Shown here: one piece after another, positions 25,792-34,716 of the stretch
Layout of the letters: each line of letters starts with the position of its first letter
Position numbering within the stretch: position 1 is the first letter of the stretch
Assembly (NCBI GenBank): GCA_041191405.1
Contig: JBEEOW010000012.1
Location: 1-64,000 of the forward strand
From: JBEEOW01 sp041191405
Lineage (GTDB): Bacteria > Bacteroidota > Bacteroidia > Cytophagales > UBA9547
Direction: 5' to 3'
Length of the DNA stretch: 64,000 nt
The notes under the pieces: model-generated
Databases searched by the model: none
What the model was told of the DNA's origin: nothing
The model's input: the letters and a program-made list of their open reading frames with translations, nothing else
Made by a program: the position numbers and the translations under genes

Positions 25792-27258
25792 TCAACCAAC
25801 AAAAACCTTCCTAACCCCATCACTAGTCACAACAATATAAACACCTGATTTCAAATGATGATTTATATGGATTGAATTTGCTTGCACTTCTGATTTTTCA
25901 ACTAATTTTCCTTGTAAATCATAAATGGCAAATGCTTGTGATTTGGCACTATTGTTAACTAATACAATGGCATTGTTTTCAGAATAAACAATTAACTGAT
26001 TGCTATTTTCTGATTTTTGTTCCTCTATTGAGGTAATTGTTCCAAGATATGGTCTTTGAGCATCAAAAAGTTTTAATTTATCAAAAAACCAACCCGCATC
26101 ACCTACTAGTGCACCTTCTGATGCATTTGAATAATCGCAGTCATCGTCCATACCTTTTCCAGCTAAAAAGCCAATAAAACCTGCTTTTAGGTAATCTTGT
26201 ACATGGGTAAAGAAATATGGGAAAAAGGTATCTTCAAATGAGCAATCTGTACCTACAGTTTTGCAAGCATTACGCAAACCTATGTGCCCAATAGATATTT
26301 GCCAACCTAATAAAGGTTTATTTACACCTTTTGACAATGCTGCACACCAACGTACATATTTAGCATTTTCTGTATCGCCCCAATAAAACCTACTTGAGTT
26401 TTCTAGTTTTTTTACGGCACCAGCACTATAACCATACTTTTCTACACCAACAAAATCGCCTCTATCTGTGCTACCTTGAAATAGTTTATTGAAAAAGTCA
26501 ACATTTTTTTGAGCTGCAATATCAACAGCTGCATTTGTCCACCAAACCATTCCATCTTGAGCCTTTGGCATTCCTGGATCATTTGCATCCCCAGCCCAGT
26601 AACCCCAATGCGACATTAATACTCCACAATATGCATCTGGCGCATAAGTTCTGATAGTTTTAACTATTGCCTGACAAACCCCTGATGCTGTATTTGGAAT
26701 TCCTGCCAAATATTCATAGCCAACCCCTAAATTATTAACCTTTGCTACGATTGTGGTTGGATCTTTTCCCGCTTCCAAAACATAACCCCAAGTATCTGGT
26801 TCTAACACAAATACTGCCTTACTTCCATTTGCTTTTTGAGCTGTTAATTTTACAGTGTTAAAAAACTTTTTCATGAATGCTGCATCATTTACATTTTTGG
26901 CAAATGTGGTATATGCCCCATCTTCTTGTAACATATAGATGACTAATGCTGGTTTTACACCGGCTGCAACTCTTGTTGGACTGTCAGTTACATAATTATT
27001 ACCAAAACCAAATAAGTAAGTTAATGAATTAGTAGTTTGGTCTGGTCCATTATGCACATAAGCATATCTATAATCAAGTTTACAACCTTGATTTATAGCA
27101 TTTTTCATTCGAGTGTTAAAAATTGCAGAACCATCATTTACTAGTCCGAATTTGAAATCACCCCAACCTGCTGGAGGACTCACTTGTGAATAAACAGAAA
27201 AACTTGAAGCTGATAAAATCGCTCCTGTTATCACTTTTTTGAATAAACTTTTCATCAT
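25792..27258 (-). CDS. Secreted protein with type A T9SS sorting domain, possible glycoside-hydrolase-like
   Basis: 488 residues from the ATG at 27258 (MMKSLFKKVITGAILSASSFSVYSQ is the signal peptide). A TTG at 27279 is part of the promoter. The large middle region (about 25-410) looks like a TIM-barrel-like fold: KPALVIYMLQEDG, AVFVLEPDTWGYVLE, YCGVLMSHWGYWAGD, GVEKYGYSAG, LLGWQISIGHIG, DDDCDYSNASEGALVGDAGW. Acidic residues after strand ends (EPDTW, VEKYG) could be catalytic, but I recognise no named family. The last ~75 residues (YSENNAIVLVNNSAKSQAFA ... GVYIVVTSDGVRKVFVG) are a type A sorting domain for export by T9SS. It lies next to the polysaccharide operon but has its own promoter. Confidence 0.65.
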   Translation of the reverse strand: MMKSLFKKVITGAILSASSFSVYSQVSPPAGWGDFKFGLVNDGSAIFNTRMKNAINQGCKLDYRYAYVHNGPDQTTNSLTYLFGFGNNYVTDSPTRVAAGVKPALVIYMLQEDGAYTTFAKNVNDAAFMKKFFNTVKLTAQKANGSKAVFVLEPDTWGYVLEAGKDPTTIVAKVNNLGVGYEYLAGIPNTASGVCQAIVKTIRTYAPDAYCGVLMSHWGYWAGDANDPGMPKAQDGMVWWTNAAVDIAAQKNVDFFNKLFQGSTDRGDFVGVEKYGYSAGAVKKLENSSRFYWGDTENAKYVRWCAALSKGVNKPLLGWQISIGHIGLRNACKTVGTDCSFEDTFFPYFFTHVQDYLKAGFIGFLAGKGMDDDCDYSNASEGALVGDAGWFFDKLKLFDAQRPYLGTITSIEEQKSENSNQLIVYSENNAIVLVNNSAKSQAFAIYDLQGKLVEKSEVQANSIHINHHLKSGVYIVVTSDGVRKVFVG

Positions 27259-27276
27259 CGTGGGGATTTGATGTAT

Positions 27277-27308
27277 CAAAGTTATGTTAAAAATAATTTA
27301 AGTACAAA
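27277..27308 (-). promoter_or_regulatory. Complete Bacteroidota promoter TTTG-N20-TAACTTTG
   Basis: Minus strand: TTTG at 27308-27305, 20 bases, TAACTTTG at 27284-27277. Both boxes are exact, and the ATG at 27258 is 18 bases after the -7 box. This is the best promoter in the window and shows that the in-frame TTG 27279 is not a start. Confidence 0.85.
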
Positions 27309-27396
27309 TAAAAATCAAAATAATACAATTAATATCAAAAATCATGAAAGTATGAAATAACTAACATGGGATAAAATCCTATCTATGTATTTCAAA

Positions 27397-30045
27397 CTAT
27401 TTCCCAATCAAAAAGAAAGCTGCCCAATAGTAAGGCGAATAATATTTTTCCGATTGTAATAAATCAAGTTTCGACTTCCTCAAACTTTCTGTTAATGAAT
27501 AGTTTTCAACTAAATTATATCTATAAAAATCACTCATTAACTTAGATGATGCATAATCATTTACTTTCCAATACGAAACCATTGCATTGTTAGCGCCAGC
27601 ATAAAGTAAGGCTCTAGTTAAGCCAATTACGCCTTCGCCTTGTTGAATTTTACCTCTACCTGTTTCACAAGCCGAAAGTGAAAACAATTCGGCATTCAAT
27701 TTTAAATTATAAATTTCGCCAGCAGTTAATTCCCCATCTTGATTTCCAGCGGTATCTGATGAAAAATATATTTTTGAAAATTGAGGATTTTGTAAGTCCA
27801 CCGAACCGTGGCTTGCTAAATGTATGTATTGATAATCAGCTAATTTCTGACATTTAAATTTATATTCTGAGGCATTTTTCAAGCTTAAAGTATTGATTTC
27901 AACTTGTTTGCTTTTTGCAGTTTGAGAAATATTTTGAACCTCTTCAATTGTTCCATTCAAAGTACTTAAATCTCCCCTATCCTGTGCAATAGTATTGTTC
28001 CCTCCAAATTCTACAGGATTACAAAGCAACATTTTACTACATTTTATAAACTGACTTTCAGTGCGCATTTGCAAAAATAATGTGGAAGATAATTGATAAA
28101 CTGTATTGAATCGCTGCAATAAATAGTTTGCAGTTTTATAATTTCTGGCTGATTTATTACTATTTAATGATTCAAATGGCAACAAATGCAGTGAGCCATC
28201 TGGTATGATAATCAATGAATTAACACTTTTATTGAATTTAAAAGGAAAAACATTTTTATAAATGAGCGTACTCCATTTCAAAAATTTAGCTTCTTCATTA
28301 AATGTAATTGCATTCCTTAATGCTGAAATATATTTATCAAAACCTGTTTCTAAGTTTAAATCATAAAGTTTCAACTTGCTGTTTTTTTGAAAAGTAAATA
28401 CATACAATTTATTGTATTTACTTAGCCAAACATAATCTATTAAAGCTTCATTATCAACTAATTTAGCTGTAAGTTCCTCAATAGTAGCTATTTTAACACT
28501 GTATTTTAATTGATAATATTGAGGATACTCTTTTTCAAGTTTGGCAGTAAACTTTTCAATTTTTCGTTTATAAATAAAAATACTATCGTGTAAAAAAGCC
28601 TGAGGTGTATTTGAATAAGATGCCTCAAAAAAGTTTAATAAATTTTTAAGGCGAGTTTCTTCGTCGAGCAACTGAGCAGGAATACCCGAAAATTCTTTTG
28701 CATTTACTTCATTTATTGCACTTAATAATACAGTAGCCTTATTTTTTTCGGAAAATTCAAATGCTAAGTTATTATAAAAATTATACTTATGAGTAACTCT
28801 TGCTAAAGTGACACAAGTGTGTACCGCATTTTCATAAATCAAATTCGAAATATTGGTTAAGTTAATTTTATCCTGACTTTCGTTTTTCTGTATTTTCAAA
28901 TATCCAATAATGGTATCGGCTTTTTGTAAAATTTGCAAAGCTGTTTTTAAATCTTTAATCAATAATGACTTATAAAAATACCTATCAATATAAACCTGAC
29001 TTAATATTTGCAAACTTGTAAGCATTATTTCTCCATTTAAATAATCAGTTGAAATGGAGAAATTGTTCGAAGTAGTTTTTTGAGAATTATTTTCTAAAGC
29101 ATTGTTTAACAATTGTTTTGCATCTGAATACTTTCTATTATCAAGTGCGATTTGAGCTAAAGAATTATAAACCGATGCTTTCTCTGGATGTTTGCTTGGT
29201 AAAACTTTATTATAAATTACTAAAGTTAAACGAAACAGTGAGTCAGCTTTTAATTTCTCTCCTTCATTTAATGCAATATGCGCCAAGGTTTGATAACAGA
29301 AAGCCACAGCATGATGATTTTCGCCATACAAAGCGAGCCTAACTGATAATGATTTATTAATCAAAACCTTAGCGGAATCTAACTGATTATTTTTGAGTGC
29401 TAATAATGCTAAGTTATTGTACCCAATAGCTACTGATGGGTGTTTACTTCCATATTTTTGAAGATAGGCTTTGATAAAAATATTGTAATATTGAGTCTGT
29501 AAATCAATATCATTCGTTAAAATCAACCCTAAATTATTATAAATTGAAGCTGTGTAAATATGATTTTTACCAAATTTTAGTTCTCTGATATTTAAAGCTT
29601 TTAACAAATAAATTTTTGCTTTTTCAATATTACCCAAGCCCCAGTTTGCTAAACCTATTTGATTATAAACCTCTGATAATAAATACAAATCTTTATTTAC
29701 AATAAGTTGTTTTTCTGAAAGTTCTAAAACTGTTAATGCATCTTTATTTAAACCTTTTGCAATTAAAATTTGAGCATTTAATAAATTATATTTGGGTTGA
29801 TATTTAGGAATAATATTTTTAAGATTCGAAAACAAATTTTCAGCCTCAGTTATTTGTCCGAGTTTAATTAAACATGCAATTTTAACAAATGAATTTTCAG
29901 CGGAATTATCTTTTATCTGCGAAATACAATTTTCATAATTACCAGCATCAAACAAAGAATCTAATTGATTGATATTTTGAGCTTTGGAAGAAATAATTGT
30001 ATTAAATATAAATACAATCGAAAGTAAAAATTTATATTTTTTCAT
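27397..30045 (-). CDS. TPR-CHAT protease-like protein, exported
   Basis: 882 residues from ATG 30045 (MKKYKFLLSIVFIFNTIISSKAQ, Sec signal); longer upstream starts overlap the neighbouring gene and are rejected. Residues ~25-330 are TPR/Kinesin-light-chain repeats (for example SEVYNQIGLANWGLGNIEKA, VAIGYNNLALLALKNNQLDS, ASVYNSLAQIALDNRKYSDA). The C-terminal ~300 residues are a CHAT domain (caspase-like, clan CD), with catalytic His in YIHLASHGSVD and Cys in LFSLSACETGRGKIQQGEGV, and the closing YSPYYWAAFFLIG. CHAT proteins are cysteine peptidases or scaffolds activated by TPR partners. Export makes this one periplasmic or surface-located. Its stop-to-start distance from the upstream beta-barrel gene is one base. 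Confidence 0.88.
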   Translation of the reverse strand: MKKYKFLLSIVFIFNTIISSKAQNINQLDSLFDAGNYENCISQIKDNSAENSFVKIACLIKLGQITEAENLFSNLKNIIPKYQPKYNLLNAQILIAKGLNKDALTVLELSEKQLIVNKDLYLLSEVYNQIGLANWGLGNIEKAKIYLLKALNIRELKFGKNHIYTASIYNNLGLILTNDIDLQTQYYNIFIKAYLQKYGSKHPSVAIGYNNLALLALKNNQLDSAKVLINKSLSVRLALYGENHHAVAFCYQTLAHIALNEGEKLKADSLFRLTLVIYNKVLPSKHPEKASVYNSLAQIALDNRKYSDAKQLLNNALENNSQKTTSNNFSISTDYLNGEIMLTSLQILSQVYIDRYFYKSLLIKDLKTALQILQKADTIIGYLKIQKNESQDKINLTNISNLIYENAVHTCVTLARVTHKYNFYNNLAFEFSEKNKATVLLSAINEVNAKEFSGIPAQLLDEETRLKNLLNFFEASYSNTPQAFLHDSIFIYKRKIEKFTAKLEKEYPQYYQLKYSVKIATIEELTAKLVDNEALIDYVWLSKYNKLYVFTFQKNSKLKLYDLNLETGFDKYISALRNAITFNEEAKFLKWSTLIYKNVFPFKFNKSVNSLIIIPDGSLHLLPFESLNSNKSARNYKTANYLLQRFNTVYQLSSTLFLQMRTESQFIKCSKMLLCNPVEFGGNNTIAQDRGDLSTLNGTIEEVQNISQTAKSKQVEINTLSLKNASEYKFKCQKLADYQYIHLASHGSVDLQNPQFSKIYFSSDTAGNQDGELTAGEIYNLKLNAELFSLSACETGRGKIQQGEGVIGLTRALLYAGANNAMVSYWKVNDYASSKLMSDFYRYNLVENYSLTESLRKSKLDLLQSEKYYSPYYWAAFFLIGK

Positions 30046-30046
30046 A

Positions 30047-31000
30047 TTAAAATTTAAGTTCATAAGCCAAGGTAAAAACTCTATCTCTCGACAAACCATC
30101 AAGGTTTACTTTTCGTTGTACTAAAGCATGTCCATACATTAATTTCAAGGCAGATTTGACAGAAAACTGGTAGCCCATGCCTGCCAAAAGTGTTAAAGCT
30201 AAACCCTTTGAATCATTATCTTGATAATTTTCTCCAAAAACAGGATGTGTAAACTTATCAGCTACAATTCGTTGTATAAATAATGTACCCAAATATGCAT
30301 TAAATCTCGAAAAGCGAACATTTCGTTCTAATCTGAACATAACATCCGTTCCTCTTTTTAAATCCTTAGCTCTAGGATATTGATTAGCTATCGAAAATTG
30401 TTCAGATTTTGACCATTTTCCCCACAAAAATTCATTGCCATTAGCATTTAAAGCTTGTTGGTAACCAACAGCAATCAACCAATTTGCATTCATCATTGAT
30501 AAACCAGCAATTACATCGTAAGTACCTAAACTCGATTGATAATACATTGGCAAAGGCAAACCATTTTGATTGGTATTATTGGCATAGTTTGTAGGGATTT
30601 TTGTACCGACAGAAACATTTAAATTGAAAGATTTTATTTGAGTAATAAAACGTGTTGTACTTATTGAAATATCCCCGATGCCATTTGTTTTACCTAAAGG
30701 TCCATCAACATAAAAATACGGACATTTTATTTGTCCAGCCCACTTATTAGTAATTGAAAAATTCAAATCAGCAGTTAATGAATTAACATAATCACCAAAC
30801 TTAGTAACTCCCTGATAACCTGACACCTCAACCGACTTCAATCTTTTAAAAACCCCATGATTATAATGCTGATTGGGGCGCATTGCTCCCATTGTACAAA
30901 AACCAGCGTCGCTACAACCTTGTGCAAATAGGGTGTTTGCAAACATGTTTGGCAGTGCCAATATCCCAAAGAATAATAATTTAAATAGATTTAAATTCAT
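30047..31000 (-). CDS. Outer-membrane beta-barrel protein
   Basis: 317 residues from ATG 31000 (MNLNLFKLLFFGILALPNMFANTLFAQ signal peptide). The mature protein has alternating hydrophobic strands throughout and ends with LAYELKF, an aromatic terminal residue recognised by the BAM machinery. Recognisable strand pairs include KFGDYVNSLTADLNFSITNK, SISTTRFITQIKSFNLNVSV and GLALTLLAGMGYQFSVKSAL. It starts with a Cys pair (GCSDAGFCTMGAMRP). Probably a 12- to 14-stranded barrel of unknown cargo. It is co-transcribed with the TPR-CHAT gene, so a functional link is plausible. Confidence 0.75.
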   Translation of the reverse strand: MNLNLFKLLFFGILALPNMFANTLFAQGCSDAGFCTMGAMRPNQHYNHGVFKRLKSVEVSGYQGVTKFGDYVNSLTADLNFSITNKWAGQIKCPYFYVDGPLGKTNGIGDISISTTRFITQIKSFNLNVSVGTKIPTNYANNTNQNGLPLPMYYQSSLGTYDVIAGLSMMNANWLIAVGYQQALNANGNEFLWGKWSKSEQFSIANQYPRAKDLKRGTDVMFRLERNVRFSRFNAYLGTLFIQRIVADKFTHPVFGENYQDNDSKGLALTLLAGMGYQFSVKSALKLMYGHALVQRKVNLDGLSRDRVFTLAYELKF

Positions 31001-31013
31001 TTTAAAAACAATT

Positions 31014-31508
31014 TCAGCAACCACAATAATAACTTAGCACAATATATTGATTTGTTTTTATAATTTCATAATAACAACCTGCTAAACCTTCCTTTGGCTC
31101 GTATTTAGTTTTGCTTTTATTCCACTTATTATCAGATATTTTAAATAAACTATTTACTAAATTATATATTTCAGTTTCATTAACACTTTTAGGAAATGAT
31201 ATAGTTACAATATCCCCGCCTTCTCCACAATTATTAAAATGATAATAAATACCATTCGAGAATTTTTGTTTCCAATCACAAATGCTATTATCTCCAAGCA
31301 TTACACTTTTAGCAATATCAACTCTTTTACCTTCAAGTTTGAAATAGTTTTTTAAATAATCATAACCTATTTCATTTGATGTTTTTTTGAAAATAGCTAT
31401 TTCATTTTTTGAAGGAATGGGTAATGTGAATTTTAAAGAATCTTGAGCATTAAGACTATTAAAACCAGTTAAAACTAGAATCAATATTAGAATTAGATTA
31501 TTTTTCAT
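31014..31508 (-). CDS. Secreted Cys-containing protein of unknown function
   Basis: 164 residues with a Sec signal peptide (MKNNLILILILVLTGFNSLNAQ). I do not recognise a family. The mature part is mixed alpha/beta with five Cys (ICDWKQ, NNCGEGGD, GCYYEI and the extreme C-terminus YYCGC), which may form disulfides outside the cytoplasm. The YYCGC end is unusual. Its 3' end overlaps the in-frame upstream extension of the beta-barrel gene, 13 bases before that gene's chosen ATG. It is the first of a likely three-gene unit with the barrel and the CHAT protein. Confidence 0.6.
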   Translation of the reverse strand: MKNNLILILILVLTGFNSLNAQDSLKFTLPIPSKNEIAIFKKTSNEIGYDYLKNYFKLEGKRVDIAKSVMLGDNSICDWKQKFSNGIYYHFNNCGEGGDIVTISFPKSVNETEIYNLVNSLFKISDNKWNKSKTKYEPKEGLAGCYYEIIKTNQYIVLSYYCGC

Positions 31509-31519
31509 ACGTTTGACTT

Positions 31520-32746
31520 TTACAATTTCAACACAAAACTTTCAGAATTTTTAAAATCGAAAGTAAGTGGCTTTAATGGGAAATTTATATAATTTTCAGT
31601 AAATTTTTTATATTTATTAACACTAAAAGCATTTTCGCTCCATTTTACTTCAAAAGCCTTCCCTTGATTAAAAGAAGTTTCTACAACAAAATCAACTTCA
31701 TTATTATCAGCTGTACGCCAGTATTTTATAGTATCTCGTTCATTTGAATCTCTTAATAAAGAATAAACTAAATTTTCCAAAATTTCGCCTTTATCTGTTC
31801 GTTCAAATATATTTCCAAATTGATTTAACAAACAATTTCGTAAGCCCAAATCATTAAAATATGCTTTCGGCATTTTGGTCAATTCTTTTCTAATATTATT
31901 AAAATATGGCTTAACTAATTGAATATGAAAACATTTTTGTAAAATAAAAATATATCTACTCAATGTCTTTTCATTCAATTTCAAGGTATTTGCCAATTCA
32001 TGTTGATTTAACATTTGACCTATTTGTGATGCTAAAATAGTTAACAACCTGTAAAACTTCTCTTCGTTTTCTATTTCGCTTTCGAGTATATCTTTTTTCA
32101 AAAACGAATTTTTCAACTCTTTTAATATTGCAATTTTGTCCTCAACACTTTCTGCTAAAACTACTGCTGGGTAAGAACCAAACTGCATATACTCTTCCAA
32201 TAATAATTTAAAAGTATTGATTTGAGTTGAAATATATGTTGGATTTGATTTAATCAATTTAAAATCAGAGATTAAATCTTCTTTGTTTTTAAAAAGTAAA
32301 AATTCCTCAAAATTAAGTGGAAATAATTCGAAAATTGTTTTTCTACCAGCAAGCGAATCTTGAAACTTTTGATCAATATAAAAAGCACTACTACCTGTTG
32401 CCAATATTTTCAAACTTGGAGCATAAGTATCATACAAATATTTCAATAAGTTTGAAGGATTATGAGCGTACTGAACTTCGTCAATAAAAACATAAATAAC
32501 TCCATTATTTTCAACTGGCTTGGCTACAAATCTGAAAATATTTTCAGGATGTTCGTTAATTTGAGTTAAAATTGCTGGGTCTTCAAATGATAAATAAAAT
32601 GCACTTTTCTTTTCAGACAAAATCAGTTTATATAATTGTTTCAAAACAGTAGTTTTCCCTACTTGTCTTGCTCCAATTAAAATTGTAAATGCTTTTTTAT
32701 CTAAATGTTGAACTAATTTTGAAAAAATTTGCCTTTCCATAATCAT
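31520..32746 (-). CDS. AAA+ ATPase with DUF4143 domain
   Basis: 408 residues. The N-terminal AAA domain has Walker A ILIGARQVGKTTVLK and Walker B GVIYVFIDEVQYA, then LKILATGSSAFYI (sensor) and the LAGRKTIFELFPLNFEEFLL motif. The C-terminal DUF4143 part includes KMPKAYFNDLGLRNCLL and the nuclease-like YWRTADNNEVDFVVE / KAFEVKWSEN. This is a very common family of unknown function, sometimes described as toxin-like or defence-linked. Start is M1 (32746) or M3 (32740). A cluster of repeats lies directly upstream. It ends 11 bases before the secreted Cys protein gene, so read-through into that unit is possible. Confidence 0.9.
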   Translation of the reverse strand: MIMERQIFSKLVQHLDKKAFTILIGARQVGKTTVLKQLYKLILSEKKSAFYLSFEDPAILTQINEHPENIFRFVAKPVENNGVIYVFIDEVQYAHNPSNLLKYLYDTYAPSLKILATGSSAFYIDQKFQDSLAGRKTIFELFPLNFEEFLLFKNKEDLISDFKLIKSNPTYISTQINTFKLLLEEYMQFGSYPAVVLAESVEDKIAILKELKNSFLKKDILESEIENEEKFYRLLTILASQIGQMLNQHELANTLKLNEKTLSRYIFILQKCFHIQLVKPYFNNIRKELTKMPKAYFNDLGLRNCLLNQFGNIFERTDKGEILENLVYSLLRDSNERDTIKYWRTADNNEVDFVVETSFNQGKAFEVKWSENAFSVNKYKKFTENYINFPLKPLTFDFKNSESFVLKL

Positions 32747-32756
32747 TATATTTTTA

Positions 32757-32845
32757 CAAAATTATACATTTTTCGATATTTTCCATACTCGACTACCAAA
32801 ATTATCCGATATTTTCCATACTCTACTACCAAAAATATCGAAAAA
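32757..32845 (-). promoter_or_regulatory. -7 box plus two 33-bp tandem repeats and an inverted repeat
   Basis: Minus-strand TAATTTTG (32764-32757) is a perfect -7 box for the DUF4143 ATPase. Immediately upstream are two tandem 33-bp units (32774-32806 and 32807-32839), each CGATATTTTCCATACTC plus ACTACCAAAA and -TATC, differing at two positions. TTTTTCGATATTTT (32770-32783) and AAAATATCGAAAAA (32832-32845) form a 14-bp inverted repeat around the pair. It looks like an operator array. Confidence 0.65.
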
Positions 32846-32886
32846 CCAATAAATATTACTTTTTAAAAAAAATATTTATTTTTTCT

Positions 32887-32913
32887 GTAAGGTTTTAAAA
32901 TGTAGTACGACTA
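32887..32913 (+). promoter_or_regulatory. ECF-type promoter, copy 1: GTAAGG-N15-CGACTA
   Basis: GTAAGG at 32887-32892, 15 bases, CGACTA at 32908-32913, preceded by a T-rich run. The same hexamers with the same spacing precede the RiPP precursor gene (37141-37167). A -35/-10 pair of this form and spacing is what ECF sigma factors recognise. The DM13 gene's ATG is 23 bases downstream of the -10. Confidence 0.75.
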
Positions 32914-32936
32914 ATGGATAAATAAACAAAATCTCG

Positions 32937-33602
32937 ATGAAAAAAATTATCCTTAGTTTAATGTTAGGCACTTTAGCTATAAGTGCATACTCTCAAACTT
33001 GTTCAAGAAGCACAAGTACTTTTGTTAAAGCAAAAGGTGGTTACGACATTGCAGGTGTAGCTACTTTAAAAAACGAGAATAACCAAAAGTCTATAAGTTT
33101 AGACAATAACTTTAATACTGTTAGTGGTCCCGATTTGCATATTTATCTTGGAACCAAAAATGAATCTCCTTCTTCGGTTGGTAATAAAACAGTATTAATT
33201 TCATTATTAAAATCTAATACCGGACAACAAACATTTTCGGTTCACGATTCAGTTGATATTTCAGCTTATGATTATGTACTTATTCATTGCTTAGCAGGAA
33301 ATCATTTTTGGGGCGGTGGACAATTACAAGCAATTTCTGGCGTTTGCCCAATAGTTAATGGTTTAGATGATTTAAATACCATCAACAAATCAGCATTTTT
33401 CAATGAAGAAACTAAAAATTTAACCATTAATAATGTTGAAGTAAATGACAAAATTGTCATTTACAATTTATTAGGGAATATCATTTTTGACAATCTTGCT
33501 CAAACCGAAATCAGTTTACAATCATTCCCAACAGGTATATACCTTGCGAAATATATTGATAATCAAAACAATATCGCAAGCTTTAAATTTATTATTGAAT
33601 AA
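32937..33602 (+). CDS. DM13-domain secreted protein with T9SS sorting domain
   Basis: 221 residues. A signal peptide (MKKIILSLMLGTLAISAYSQ) is followed by a DM13 domain (about 25-140): AKGGYDIAGVATLKNEN, FNTVSGPDLHIYLGTKNE, and YDYVLIHCLAGNHFWGGGQL. DM13 domains contain a conserved Cys and are proposed to take part in electron transfer or redox of hydroxylated or thiol substrates. The C-terminal ~70 residues are a short type A sorting domain (NEETKNLTINNVEVNDKIVI ... FPTGIYLAKYIDNQN). It is the first gene after an ECF-type promoter and is followed at 18 bases by a TlpA-like gene. Confidence 0.85.
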   Translation: MKKIILSLMLGTLAISAYSQTCSRSTSTFVKAKGGYDIAGVATLKNENNQKSISLDNNFNTVSGPDLHIYLGTKNESPSSVGNKTVLISLLKSNTGQQTFSVHDSVDISAYDYVLIHCLAGNHFWGGGQLQAISGVCPIVNGLDDLNTINKSAFFNEETKNLTINNVEVNDKIVIYNLLGNIIFDNLAQTEISLQSFPTGIYLAKYIDNQNNIASFKFIIE

Positions 33603-33620
33603 TTATCCAAACCCAATCTT

Positions 33621-34121
33621 ATGAAAAATCTATTTATTTTAATTGCTTCAGCATTCTTGTTTTTTTCATGCAAAAAACAAGAAGTTAATCCAGAAACAGG
33701 TGAAGTTGCACCTGCATTTTCACTTAAAGATTTGAACGGTAACACCGTTCAAATGAGTGATTACAAAGGGAAAGTAGTGTTGTTGTTTTTCCTTGGAAAT
33801 TCATGTCCATCGTGCAAAGCTGTTGCGCCTGGCATTGAAAATACATTTGTAAAAGGCTATGCAAACAATTCAAACTTTGTACTACTAGGTTTAGATGCAT
33901 GGGATGGCGACAAAACTGCGGTTTCAGCATTTAAGTCGAGTACTTCAGTAACATTCCCGCTTTTGAGTGAAGCTTCAGAAGTAGCTGCAAATTACAAAGT
34001 GGCTTATGATAGATTAGTAGTTGTTGACAAAAATGGATTTGTAAGATTTAAAGGTTCACAACTAGCTAGTAATGACATTGGTTCGGCCAAAACTGTTGTG
34101 GATACTTATTTGAGTAAGTAA
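33621..34121 (+). CDS. TlpA-like thioredoxin-fold lipoprotein
   Basis: 166 residues. The N-terminus MKNLFILIASAFLFFSCKKQE is a lipoprotein signal with Cys at 17, so the protein is membrane anchored outside the cytoplasm. The redoxin domain starts APAFSLKDLNGNTVQMSDYKGKVVLLFFLGNSCPSCK; the active site is CPSC, an uncommon variant of CxxC. VAYDRLVVVDKNGFVRFKGS includes the position of the cis-proline loop, but I see no classic TP there. It probably handles thiol-disulfide exchange in the envelope. It is second in the ECF-controlled unit. Confidence 0.87.
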   Translation: MKNLFILIASAFLFFSCKKQEVNPETGEVAPAFSLKDLNGNTVQMSDYKGKVVLLFFLGNSCPSCKAVAPGIENTFVKGYANNSNFVLLGLDAWDGDKTAVSAFKSSTSVTFPLLSEASEVAANYKVAYDRLVVVDKNGFVRFKGSQLASNDIGSAKTVVDTYLSK

Positions 34122-34230
34122 TCAGTAGTCAGTAGTCAGAAGTCGGTCTTCAGTAATCAGTTTTTTATTTTCTTAAGTCTTATGTCTTAAGTCTTGAATC
34201 TAAAATCTACAATCTAAAATCTAATATCTC
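34122..34230. repeat. Heptad arrays between the two TlpA-like genes
   Basis: Two arms: CAGTAGT, CAGTAGT, CAGAAGT, CGGTCTT, CAGTAAT (about 34126-34160), then AAGTCTT, ATGTCTT, AAGTCTT, GAATCTA, AAATCTA, CAATCTA, AAATCTA (about 34176-34225), ending 5 bases before the ATG at 34231. The arms are only loosely complementary. The gap is otherwise empty. Confidence 0.65.
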
Positions 34231-34716
34231 ATGCTAAAATATTTCATTCAAATTTGTTTAGTGTTTGTTGTAATCAATGCAAATGCTCAAATTATTAAAA
34301 ACTTCAAACTTGAAGATACACAAAGTGTTACACAAGAGTACAATGCATTAAAAGGCGAAAAATTAACCATTATCGACTTTTGGGCTACTTGGTGTAAACC
34401 TTGCTTAAAAGCAATTCCCGAATTGATAAAATTGCAAGATGAATACAAAAGTAAAGGCGTAAATTTAATCGGGATAAGTTGCGACGGACCAAGAAGTGTA
34501 TCAAAAGTAGCTCCGCTTGTACAAACATTAGGTGTAAATTATCCAGTTTTGCTAGATTTTAACAACGATTTACTTCGAGATTACAACATTAGTAATTTAC
34601 CCACTTTGCTAATTGTAAATTCAGCAAATAAGGTGGTTTATTTTCATGAAGGTTTCAATAGTGAAGATGCAATTGAAATTAGAAAAAAACTTGAGGCTTT
34701 ACTAAATGAAAAATAA
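34231..34716 (+). CDS. TlpA-like thioredoxin-fold protein, exported
   Basis: 161 residues with a signal peptide (MLKYFIQICLVFVVINANAQ). The thioredoxin domain has IDFWATWCKPCLKAIPELIK (active site CKPC) and the cis-proline context NISNLPTLLIVNSANKVVYF. This is a standard TlpA/ResA-like reductant, likely periplasmic. Its stop overlaps the ATG of the next gene (ATAATG, one shared base), so it is coupled to the DUF6029 protein. Together with the lipoprotein upstream it gives two different CxxC redox proteins in one transcription unit. Confidence 0.9.
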   Translation: MLKYFIQICLVFVVINANAQIIKNFKLEDTQSVTQEYNALKGEKLTIIDFWATWCKPCLKAIPELIKLQDEYKSKGVNLIGISCDGPRSVSKVAPLVQTLGVNYPVLLDFNNDLLRDYNISNLPTLLIVNSANKVVYFHEGFNSEDAIEIRKKLEALLNEK

